NCBI GenBank assembly: GCA_016284235.1 | Contig: JAEEOK010000091.1 | Location: forward strand, 1 to 64,000 | DNA: 64,000 bases | Direction of reading: 5' to 3' | Source: Succinivibrionaceae bacterium | GTDB taxonomy: Bacteria > Pseudomonadota > Gammaproteobacteria > Enterobacterales > Succinivibrionaceae | Shown: in pieces, positions 1 through 8,730 of the stretch | Numbering within the stretch: the first letter of the stretch is position 1 | Layout: each line of letters opens with the position of its first letter | The notes under the pieces: generated by a model | The model's input: the letters and a program-made list of their open reading frames with translations, nothing else | Told to the model about the DNA's origin: nothing | Database searches by the model: none | Program-made: the position numbers and the translations under genes

Positions 1-276
1 ATTGCTTTATTAAACGAGAATAAACTGAAGTACCCAGACGGGAAATACTCAATTGAACAGATACTTCAGGCCTTGAAAGGTATAAATGTGACAGAGGTTG
101 ATAACGGCAATGGATATCAGCCTGACTTCAACAACTCAGAACTCATTTCTGAACTTTTGGAATGTTGTGAACTCACAGAACTGACCCATGAGGTAGTGAT
201 GAAAGACACAATGAAAAAAATTTTGAAAAAAATTTCAGTTGCCCCTAAAAAGCTAAAACAGCCTAAAAATACATAA
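1..276 (+). CDS. C-terminal fragment of a protein entering from the left edge; possibly a transposase tail
   Basis: Frame 1 is open from base 1 (IALLNENKLKYPDGKYSIEQILQALKGINVTEV...) to TAA at 274-276. The tail resembles IS1634/IS4-type transposase ends, but this is not certain. Confidence 0.3.
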   Translation: MALLNENKLKYPDGKYSIEQILQALKGINVTEVDNGNGYQPDFNNSELISELLECCELTELTHEVVMKDTMKKILKKISVAPKKLKQPKNT

Positions 277-513
277 CACTGCAAAAAGTCTTATCTGGTA
301 AGGATTGGCAGAACTCTATGTTACGCAAACTGCCGAACTCCGGCTATTTACACGACACATACAAGGCAACTTGTTTTAACTCGCATCTAAATTTCGTCAA
401 TAATTATGCTTTGCGTCGTGCAATGAGACATACCGACAGGGTTGATATGGTATGGAAGACTCCGGAAATTCTTGACACTCAATTCCGATGATTCTTGACA
501 ACAATGCTTATTA

Positions 514-2207
514 TCACAATTCTTTCTTACTTGATGGCCTGTTAAGTCGTTTATCCAGCTTTTCAATCAAGCACTGGTGATCTTTGGTCTTAGTGCTGTA
601 ATTTATTCCGACAATTATGATATTTCTGTATTGTCCGGTATAACGTTTAAAGTATTCCAGCGTTTTAATCTGTGCAATTGCCTCTTCTGCAGAGCCGTCA
701 TACTTAAACTCAATCAGGATCAGCGGCTGTTTTCCTGTTATCGGCTCATACACTAAATCAACCGTCCTTTTCCCGCCTGATCTTCACGATGACAGCTGTA
801 ATCATCAAGAGTTGACCATAAAAGTCCTGTCATCACACAGTGTGTAAGAGACTCCTCATCATTGTAATCAAGAAGTGCAACTGCCGAAGAATTGTGAATA
901 TTCTGAATCAGATTGGCGAACGCTACTCCGTCAAGTTCTTTGACGGCTTTGAGCAGACTTTCAGAACGCCTGACGGTTTCCATACGTTCGTACCAGTTCT
1001 GCTGCCTGGCAATATCCATCAGTACTGCTTTGATTTCGGTATTAGGAACATAGGCAACTTTTCGATATTTGTTTTTTATTTCTGAGCAACCGAGATATCC
1101 CAAACATACCAGGAGACTGAATACATCATTTTTATCTTTTATGTTTACCATGTCATTCTAGAAATTGGCACAGCTGAAAGTAACTTCATCACCTTCAATC
1201 AAATTGATAACATCTTCCCTTATACCCTGAAAATCAGTGTTGATGAGGTGCACAAATTCTTCATTGGATGATGTTCCACACCAGTAACTTATACATTCAT
1301 TTCGGCTGACTGCTTTACTCACTGAGTTTGGGTTGTAAATATCAACACCTTTGATTTTGTACCCCTCGTACCATTCCTTTAAATTCTGATGCGACACTTC
1401 GCAGTCTGGTGATCCTACAATATCTGCTACTTCATCTTCAGTAAAGCCGAAGTAGCGAGCATAATCACCAGGTGCAAGCATGTTATATTCGTCAAAGCAG
1501 TTCAGCGCCGACTGGGAGTTGTATTTTTTAATAGGAAGAATACCGGTAAGATAAGCAAATGAAAAACAGGCCTGTCCTGATTTTGATTTAAACAAACCTC
1601 GCAGAAATTCAATAAATTTTTTCTGTAAAGCCTCTTCATTCCGATAATCTCTGTATATCAGATCCCACTCATCCATAATAAAAATGAACGGTCTGCCGGT
1701 ATGTTTGCATATAGCTTCCAGCACCGAGGATAACGATTTTTTTCCAACCAGTGGCGCTTTATCTATCTGTTCAGCATAATTACTGTTTTCTTTCAGATCT
1801 CGAATAACCAGGTACTGCAAAAAATCTACGATATCATCTACGTCTTCAATATAAAGCGATCTATCGGATTTATACGAGAGATACTTATCATTTGCCGAGT
1901 TCATGTCAATATAAATGACATCATACTTATTTAAGTGCTCGGTGTAGTTTTGTTCTTTGGAAATTTTCAGATCATCAAAAATCTTTTGTCCGTCATATTC
2001 TTTGGAATAATAGGCCAGAAGCATATCGGCAGTTACGGTTTTCCCGAATCTGCGGGGACGGGTCAGAGACAGTAATTTTCCACCGGTATTAAGGCGTAAA
2101 TTTGTTTTGCTGATAAAATCAGTTTTATCAACAAATATTCCTGCATCTTTGGATTCCACCAAATCAACAAATGCGTTGCCATCGACAGGATTCAGAATAC
2201 TTCCCAT
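514..2207 (-). pseudogene. AAA-ATPase-like / PD-(D/E)XK (DUF1703-type) protein, disrupted by one in-frame TAG and one frameshift
   Basis: Three consecutive minus ORFs form one protein: GKLLSLTRPRRFGKTVTADML (P-loop region), ...CANF*NDMVNIKDKNDVFSLLVCLGYLGC, then AGKRTVDLVYEPITGKQPLILIEFKYDGSAEEAIAQIK. The first junction is an in-frame TAG at 1158-1160. The second is a frameshift near 765-780. Confidence 0.85.
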
Positions 2208-2414
2208 GACTTAGCATCCCCGAACTCAACATCATCGGCTGTCATTTTATCACAGCACCGATTTTTTTTATCCGTGATTGTAGAGAGCCATTTTTTTGAT
2301 CATCTCGGAGAGCTTCATAATGATTATCCCCTCACACCTTATAAACAGATCCCAGATCACATGCAGTATGTCTTAAATAACTTCAGCCAGTCAGACTTTA
2401 CTCGCTGAAATCAG

Positions 2415-2600
2415 GGATCAAGTTTAGTTCAAACATGAACTCAGTGCGGAAGAAGCCATGAAACAGATAGATTAAGGAAAAGGAATATTTCAGCAGATAC
2501 CGTGACGGTGATTATCCCAGCGACAAGCTTCTTATATGAATCAACAGCGATCCTAAAACGAAAAAGCATCAATGTCTGACTGAAAAACTAGATTAAACAC
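2415..2600 (+). pseudogene. Fossil of the C-terminal PDDEXK_9-like domain of another AAA-ATPase-like protein
   Basis: Broken reading FKHELSAEEAMKQID / KEYFSRYRDGDYPSDKLLI / INSDPKTKKHQCLTEKLD parallels EFKYDGSAEEAIAQIKTLEYFKRYTGQYRNIIIVGINYSTKTKDHQCLIEKLD of the 514-2207 pseudogene. Confidence 0.6.
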
Positions 2601-2623
2601 TCCAATCTATACTAAAATGGAGC

Positions 2624-2863
2624 ATGATCGCCGCCATTTGTAATCAATGGAGTAATTATATGTTCGATTTTTTTGATTTGTTTGATTTTTTCTCATTCAA
2701 ATTCTGGTTCAGGCTGGCCAGATTTACGCTGGTGTGTTCAGTTCTTGCATTAATCACAGGTTTTGTTACAGACAATCATGAGCTGATCATGTATTCCGGC
2801 ATAATTCTGCTCGTTTCTCTTATTCTGGTTATTGTCGATGCTGTTTTCCGCTTCAGTGACTGA
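2624..2863 (+). CDS. Small hydrophobic hypothetical protein (about two TM segments)
   Basis: 79-aa ORF with two hydrophobic stretches; no family recognised. Confidence 0.3.
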   Translation: MIAAICNQWSNYMFDFFDLFDFFSFKFWFRLARFTLVCSVLALITGFVTDNHELIMYSGIILLVSLILVIVDAVFRFSD

Positions 2864-3217
2864 ATGTCACAGAACAGACAAAGTTGTTTTCCTGGAGACA
2901 GACCTTTTCAAAATGACCTGAATGGAGGATTTTTTTTAAGACGGCTGACAGGTTCTTATAAGAGTCTTCTTGTTTTCTCTCTGCACCGTTTTTAAGTTTT
3001 TTACCATTGCGGCATATCATCCGCCGACACTGTCATACATTCATAATGCGACTCAGTAATCTGGCTACTGCTTCACGACAAGTTTGATACGGAAACTGCT
3101 CCGTGAGATGATTCCTGCACCGTCTCTAATGACAGGGTTAATCGTGATCTGATTTCCAACAAGCTGATCCTTAAATAAACCTGTACTAAGTTTAAAGTTC
3201 GAATGTACGGCAGTTTT

Positions 3218-4357
3218 TCAGTCATGCTTCAGCTCATCCGGTATCGGCAGATCCCTTGGCAGAGGTCTGGGTGCGCCGCCCTTTCTTGAACGGTACATTC
3301 TCAGCTGAAAAACATAGGCAAGAACCTGTGCAACCGCTGCAAACAGGCCTTCGGGGATCTGATGTCCCTCCTTTGTGTTATAGTAAATCGATCTGGCAAG
3401 TGCCGGAGACTCTATAATTTCAATTTTATTTTCCTTTGCAATTTCACGAATTTTAAGAGCCATTTCATCCACACCCTTGGCCACCACCTCGGGAGCGCTG
3501 TGTGCCTTTGTCTGATCATACTTGAGTGCAACGGCATAATGCGTCGGATTGGTTACAACCACGTCAGCCTTTGGCACCTCCTGCATCATACGTCTGGTAG
3601 CCATCTCATACTGAATTCTTCTGATACGGGATTTTACCTCAGGCTTTCCTTCAGTATCCTTCATTTCATCCTTGATTTCCTGCTTCGTCATTTTCAGCTG
3701 TTCAAGGTTGTGCCACTTCTGAAACCACATATCCAGAGCCGCGATTGGAACCATTGCCATAATTATTCCTATGGCCACCTTCAGCATGATGTACATGGTT
3801 TCTCTGATTACATCAGGCATCTGATACGAAGGAAGCGTAACAATGGCAGAAAAGGACGCCTTGATGAAAACATACGCAAGGGTTCCGATAAAAGCAACCT
3901 TCAGAATTGACTTAATAAGTTCAATCACGCTTTGAACGCCGAATATACGCTTGATGCCGTTGAGCGGATTGATTTTATTAAACTTCGGTGTGGCTGCCTC
4001 GATACTGAAATTAAATCCGCCCAGAATGATGTTGCCGATGAAGGCAAAGAAAAATACGAAAAATGCGAGAAGAAAAACCGGAAGCGACACAACAAAAATA
4101 GACGACATAAAGGTTTTCATCATATAGGAGGGATCGTAAATCATGCTCCTTTCAACAGAAAACCCCATCTTGAATATCTTATTGAAAGAGTCTGAAAAGA
4201 TCGGGGAAAAAACCCACAAACCTATGACTCCGCTCAGAAGAACAGAAAGGGTACCCATTTCCCTTGATCTTGGAATCTGACCCTTTTTTCGGGAATCCTC
4301 TATTCGTTTACCGGTGGGTTGTTCTGTCTTTTCCTGACCGTCGCTGTTTTCCGCCAT
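3218..4357 (-). CDS. flhB: Flagellar biosynthesis protein FlhB
   Basis: N-terminal EKTEQPTGKRIEDSRKKGQIPRSREM and autocleavage motif NPTHYAVALKYD. Confidence 0.97.
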   Translation of the reverse strand: MAENSDGQEKTEQPTGKRIEDSRKKGQIPRSREMGTLSVLLSGVIGLWVFSPIFSDSFNKIFKMGFSVERSMIYDPSYMMKTFMSSIFVVSLPVFLLAFFVFFFAFIGNIILGGFNFSIEAATPKFNKINPLNGIKRIFGVQSVIELIKSILKVAFIGTLAYVFIKASFSAIVTLPSYQMPDVIRETMYIMLKVAIGIIMAMVPIAALDMWFQKWHNLEQLKMTKQEIKDEMKDTEGKPEVKSRIRRIQYEMATRRMMQEVPKADVVVTNPTHYAVALKYDQTKAHSAPEVVAKGVDEMALKIREIAKENKIEIIESPALARSIYYNTKEGHQIPEGLFAAVAQVLAYVFQLRMYRSRKGGAPRPLPRDLPIPDELKHD

Positions 4358-4360
4358 AGT

Positions 4361-5155
4361 CTACAATCCTCCGCGACATTCATATCCTACCGCAGAGCAT
4401 ATCAGATCCACAGTGCGATCAAACTGGTAGATGAAGAATGACATGAAATGAGACACCGTAACCCAGAGAACAAAAATGCCCAGAATAAGAGAGACGGCAA
4501 AACCCATGCTGAAAATATTAAGCTGCGGGGCAGCCCTGGTCATTACACCGAACGTGAAGTTAATAATAAGCATTGTGCATATCGAAGCTATGGAAAAATT
4601 CACAGCCGTCTGAAACATCACTCCAAGAAAGCTGAACAGATTTCTCCATGTATCCTGGGTAATGAATTCAAGCCCCACCGGCAGGGTATAAAAACTTTTT
4701 CTGAGAAGATCAATAAACACCAGATGCCCGTCAATTCCAAAAAACACAAGACCGCAGAGCATGGTAAAAAACTGACCCACCACGGGAGTCTGCGCTCCGT
4801 TTACAGGATCTACAACCGATGCGAAACCGAGACCTGTCTGCATGGCAACAACCTGTCCGGCCATGACAAAGCACTGGGAAATCAGTTCTGTGCAGTATCC
4901 TATGGTTATTCCTATCAGGATCTGATTCACGGTGATCATGATACCGCTGACACTGAACATATCAATATGAGGATCTGCCGACGGAATAAGGGGGGCTATG
5001 GCCCAGGCCACCGCAATACAGACAACCAGCCGGATTTGCGGAGAAAGCAGTGCGGATCCAAGAATAAACATAGTTCCGATCATGGATGCAGTTCTGATAA
5101 ACGGCCACATATACGAAGCTACGTAGGCCATAATCATATTTTCCAGACCGTTCAC
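4361..5155 (-). CDS. fliR: Flagellar biosynthesis protein FliR
   Basis: FliR-like hydrophobic protein (QTGLGFASVVDPVNGAQTPVVGQF); gene order between fliQ and flhB. Confidence 0.95.
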   Translation of the reverse strand: MNGLENMIMAYVASYMWPFIRTASMIGTMFILGSALLSPQIRLVVCIAVAWAIAPLIPSADPHIDMFSVSGIMITVNQILIGITIGYCTELISQCFVMAGQVVAMQTGLGFASVVDPVNGAQTPVVGQFFTMLCGLVFFGIDGHLVFIDLLRKSFYTLPVGLEFITQDTWRNLFSFLGVMFQTAVNFSIASICTMLIINFTFGVMTRAAPQLNIFSMGFAVSLILGIFVLWVTVSHFMSFFIYQFDRTVDLICSAVGYECRGGL

Positions 5156-5424
5156 TAATTAATTACTCCCGGTATCTGCTCGATGATCATATAAAAAAAA
5201 CTGGATATTTTCTGAATACCCCAGTTTGTACCGAGAGCAATCGCAACAAGTGTGATCAGAAGACGTGGCAGAAAACTGAGGGTCTGCTCGTTAATGGATG
5301 TAGTCGCCTGAAAAACAGCCACGCACAGACCCACCAGAAGACTTGGAATAATAGCTGCCGATACAAGAACAGCAACAAGTCCGAACGTATCTCTGAGAAT
5401 ATCAATAAAACCGGAGGGATCCAT
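5155..5424 (-). CDS. fliQ: Flagellar biosynthesis protein FliQ
   Basis: 89-aa FliQ-type protein (VGLCVAVFQATTSINEQTLSFLPRLL) in canonical position. Confidence 0.96.
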   Translation of the reverse strand: MDPSGFIDILRDTFGLVAVLVSAAIIPSLLVGLCVAVFQATTSINEQTLSFLPRLLITLVAIALGTNWGIQKISSFFYMIIEQIPGVIN

Positions 5425-5427
5425 TAA

Positions 5428-6189
5428 TTATCCTCCTCCCGTCCCGATTCCGAAACTCGAAATCAGCGTTCCTATAATCATTGACCACCCGTCCACAAGA
5501 ACAAAGAGCATCAGTTTGAATGGTAGAGCAATCAGAACAGGCGAGAGCATCATCATACCCATTGCCATGAGAATACTTGCAACCACCAGATCTATAACCA
5601 GAAACGGAAGAAAGATCATAAAGCCTATCTGGAATGCAGTCTTCAGCTCGCTGACCATAAACGCGGGAATAATTACCTTCATGGACAGATCTTCAGGCTT
5701 ATCAGCCTTTTCTCCTGAATACTCCATAAAACTGTTAAGATCCTTCACCCTGGTCTGAGACAGCATGAAAGTCTTAAGAGGCTTCTGTGCAAGTTCAAAA
5801 GCCTGTCTGCCGCTTATCTGATCTTCATTATACGGTACAATGGCTGTGTCATAAATCTGATTAAAAACCGGAGACATGACGAACATAGTCATAAACAGAC
5901 TCATACCGACAAGAATCTGATTGGACGGAGCTGACTGCAATCCGATGGCCTGGCGCAGAATAGACATTACGATAATAAAGCGGGTAAATGAAGTCATCAT
6001 CATAACCAGCGACGGCAGAACAGTCAGAGCAGTCAGAAACAGCAGAACCTGCATGGAAAGACTGTATTCCTGCTCACCCGATGAATTCGTACCAACAGTT
6101 ACAGCAGGAAGACTGAAATCAGCGGCCGAACACGGCATAACTGATATTATCAGAATAAGCAGGATTGATATCAGACTAGTCCTTTTCAT
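5428..6189 (-). CDS. fliP: Flagellar biosynthesis protein FliP
   Basis: FliP signature ([40 protein letters not shown]); likely start [11 protein letters not shown] at 6189, overlapping the fliO end. Confidence 0.96.
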   Translation of the reverse strand: MKRTSLISILLILIISVMPCSAADFSLPAVTVGTNSSGEQEYSLSMQVLLFLTALTVLPSLVMMMTSFTRFIIVMSILRQAIGLQSAPSNQILVGMSLFMTMFVMSPVFNQIYDTAIVPYNEDQISGRQAFELAQKPLKTFMLSQTRVKDLNSFMEYSGEKADKPEDLSMKVIIPAFMVSELKTAFQIGFMIFLPFLVIDLVVASILMAMGMMMLSPVLIALPFKLMLFVLVDGWSMIIGTLISSFGIGTGGG

Positions 6190-6667
6190 AATTCCCGCCC
6201 TTCTCATCTTTAAAACCGCTTTCATGCTCATCCTTCGCGCCCTGCGATATTTTTCCTTTCAGGGCATCGGCAAATTTAGACGCAAACCCGCCGTGATCGG
6301 ATGACGCAGGAGGTGAAGTGTATTTTTCAATATCCTCGGCAGAAAGTTCAGCAAGACAGGAGATATTCTGAGATGTCACGCCTATCAGAAAATACCGCTC
6401 TGCGGTTCTGACGACCATTATTCTTTCATGATTGCTGATCGACATGGCAGAAATCACCTGCATTACACCGTTGCGACCTCCGGGAACAATTCTTGCCTTC
6501 TTAAGAAACCACACCATGGCAAACATGAGTCCTATCACAGCAAGACAGCTGAGCAGCCACTGGCCGATGCCGACCGAAACGGCAGGGACACCGGAAGCGG
6601 TAGTTTCCTGTTCAAAGCAGAATGCGGGTGCGGCAGCAAGAACCCATAATGATAAAAATCTAAGCAT
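6176..6667 (-). CDS. fliO: Flagellar biosynthesis protein FliO
   Basis: Small single-TM FliO-like protein between fliN and fliP. Confidence 0.88.
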   Translation of the reverse strand: MLRFLSLWVLAAAPAFCFEQETTASGVPAVSVGIGQWLLSCLAVIGLMFAMVWFLKKARIVPGGRNGVMQVISAMSISNHERIMVVRTAERYFLIGVTSQNISCLAELSAEDIEKYTSPPASSDHGGFASKFADALKGKISQGAKDEHESGFKDEKGGNYEKD

Positions 6668-7137
6668 TATTTCAACTTCTTTATACGCTCGGTCTGACTT
6701 ATTACGTCAGTAAGTCTGATACCGAATTTATCATTTACAACGACAACTTCACCATGAGCAATAAGGGTTCCGTTGACAAGCACATCAAGCGGCTCTCCGG
6801 CAACGCGCTCCAGTTCGATAACTGATCCCTGATTGAGCTGAAGAAGATTTCGTATCGGGATCTGTGATCTTCCCACCTCCATGGAAATAACCACAGGTAT
6901 GTCCAGTATGGCGTCAAGGCGGCGCTTCTCCTCCTTTGAAATTGGAGTGGTTTCACCGAAATCCTCAAGCGGCACCTTTTCTGCGGAAACTGTTCCGCCG
7001 TCAATCACCCTTGATTTTTCATCCGCGGACGACGCGGCAGGCTCATCGCTGCTCTGCTCTTTCTCCTTTTCAGCGGAATCCTGTTCTCCAAGGGCGGCGG
7101 CCCACTGGGCCATTATGTCATCATCATCTGTACTCAT
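6667..7137 (-). CDS. fliN: Flagellar motor switch protein FliN
   Basis: C-terminal SpoA domain (IPVVISMEVGRSQIPIRNLLQLNQGSVIELERVAGEPLDVLVNGTLIAHGEVVVVNDKFGIRLTDV). Confidence 0.97.
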   Translation of the reverse strand: MSTDDDDIMAQWAAALGEQDSAEKEKEQSSDEPAASSADEKSRVIDGGTVSAEKVPLEDFGETTPISKEEKRRLDAILDIPVVISMEVGRSQIPIRNLLQLNQGSVIELERVAGEPLDVLVNGTLIAHGEVVVVNDKFGIRLTDVISQTERIKKLK

Positions 7138-8201
7138 TTAGACTCTCCGTCTTCAGATTCCTCATCAATTTCATCATCAAAAATAAGTTCGTTTCTGGCA
7201 CCTGTCAGTTCAGCAATCTCATTCTTGATTGATTCAGGTCTTTTCAGTTTCTCGGTAATTTTAAGTGCAACCATATCCTTCACGCGTCCGAGTTTTGCGT
7301 GAAATGAAGGAAGATCCTCGATAAACACAAGCAGAGATTCGGGCAGTTCAACCGGTATGATATCTCCCTCCTTCATATTCTGTATTTCTCTCAATGTAAG
7401 TGTAGTCTCAAGCAGTCTGGCTGACAGCTCCACATTGACGTCAAGAATTTCATCCCTCAGAGCCTTTGACCAGCGCATATCAGTATCGCCCTTGTCACTC
7501 TGCACGCCGGCATCAAGCAGTTCCCTGATAGGCTCAAGCATGGAATAGGGCATGGCTACATGGAAGTCACCGCCTCCGCCGTCAAGTTCAATATGAAATG
7601 AATTTATAACAATAACCTCGGTAGGACTTACAATATTGGCCATAGCCGGGTTGACTTCAGAATCCATATATTCAAATTCAACCGACATTACAGGCTGCCA
7701 TGACTCTGTATAATCTTCAAAAATGATGCGAAGGAGCATCTGTATAATACGTCTTTCAGTAGGAGTGAATTCACGTCCCTCAATCTTGGTATGACGCTTT
7801 CCCTCACCTCCGAAAAAATTTTCCACAAGTATGAATACAAGCTGTGCCTCGAGAGTTATCAAAGCAGTACCCTTGAGAGGCTTGAATCTGACCATGTTGA
7901 GACTGGTCGGAACAAACAGAGAGTGTACATACTCACTGAATTTGATCATCTTTACACCGTTGATGGAGACTTCAGCGGTACGGCGCATCATATTGAAAAG
8001 ACTGATCCTCAGATGCCTGGCAAATCTTTCATTCACCAGCTCCAGAGTCGGCATTCGTCCGCGGACAATACGATCCTGTGAGGAAAAATCAAAGGAGACT
8101 ATGCCATCCTGTTCCTGGGGCTGTTCCTCCTTGGGCAGCTCATCTTCATCGCTACCGCGCAAAAGAGCGTCAATTTCATCCTGCGTTAGAATATCGGTCA
8201 C
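7134..8201 (-). CDS. fliM: Flagellar motor switch protein FliM
   Basis: N-terminal LTQDEIDALLRG and conserved FliM core. Confidence 0.97.
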   Translation of the reverse strand: MTDILTQDEIDALLRGSDEDELPKEEQPQEQDGIVSFDFSSQDRIVRGRMPTLELVNERFARHLRISLFNMMRRTAEVSINGVKMIKFSEYVHSLFVPTSLNMVRFKPLKGTALITLEAQLVFILVENFFGGEGKRHTKIEGREFTPTERRIIQMLLRIIFEDYTESWQPVMSVEFEYMDSEVNPAMANIVSPTEVIVINSFHIELDGGGGDFHVAMPYSMLEPIRELLDAGVQSDKGDTDMRWSKALRDEILDVNVELSARLLETTLTLREIQNMKEGDIIPVELPESLLVFIEDLPSFHAKLGRVKDMVALKITEKLKRPESIKNEIAELTGARNELIFDDEIDEESEDGESK

Positions 8202-8218
8202 AGCAGCTACCTTAAAAT

Positions 8219-8719
8219 TTACTGAATTACAAATCCGTCATAAAGCACGGATTCAACAACCGGCTCCCGCTCAAGAGAGTTCATTTTGCCCTGAATGGCT
8301 TTGAGAATGCCGCTCTTGAACTTTTCCTTGCCCCTGCTGTCCACAATACTGGCAAACTGAACATCGGAAACATACTTTGTCACAGCACTCTTTATTGCAG
8401 GCAGATGATGAGTTGCAAGATCCCTGTTCTTTTCACCCTTAACCTCAATAACAAGTTTAATCTGCACCAGATGTCCCTTAGGTCTTGCATAGGCGGTAAA
8501 AAGAAAAGGCTCCTTAACGGGAATGTAAAAATATACATCCTTGACAACGGTCTCCTCCTCGGCTTCCGGCTCAGATCCGCCCTTGAGAAGAAAAAATCCC
8601 GCGGCTCCGGCAACAGCAAGGAGAACAACGGCAATCAGGATTATAAGTTTTTTCTTTCCTGCCTTCCCGCCTTTAGCATCAAGCTTTAATTCTGCGTTTT
8701 CCTTTTCATTTTCAGCCAT
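8219..8719 (-). CDS. fliL: Flagellar basal body-associated protein FliL
   Basis: Single N-terminal TM plus FliL periplasmic domain; position between fliK and fliM. Confidence 0.92.
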   Translation of the reverse strand: MAENEKENAELKLDAKGGKAGKKKLIILIAVVLLAVAGAAGFFLLKGGSEPEAEEETVVKDVYFYIPVKEPFLFTAYARPKGHLVQIKLVIEVKGEKNRDLATHHLPAIKSAVTKYVSDVQFASIVDSRGKEKFKSGILKAIQGKMNSLEREPVVESVLYDGFVIQ

Positions 8720-8730
8720 AAACTTAATCC

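Noticed and set aside
280-500. Readable stretch LSGKDWQNSMLRKLPNSGYLHDTYKATCFNSHLNFVNNYALRRAMRHTDRVDMVWKTPEILDTQFR
   Set aside because: No start codon or family recognised; probably a gene remnant, but the evidence is too thin to name it.
3362-3910. Plus-strand ORF antisense to flhB (182 aa), and similar long antisense ORFs such as 4448-5158 and 14102-14731
   Set aside because: Shadow frames of well-supported flagellar genes; composition not protein-like.
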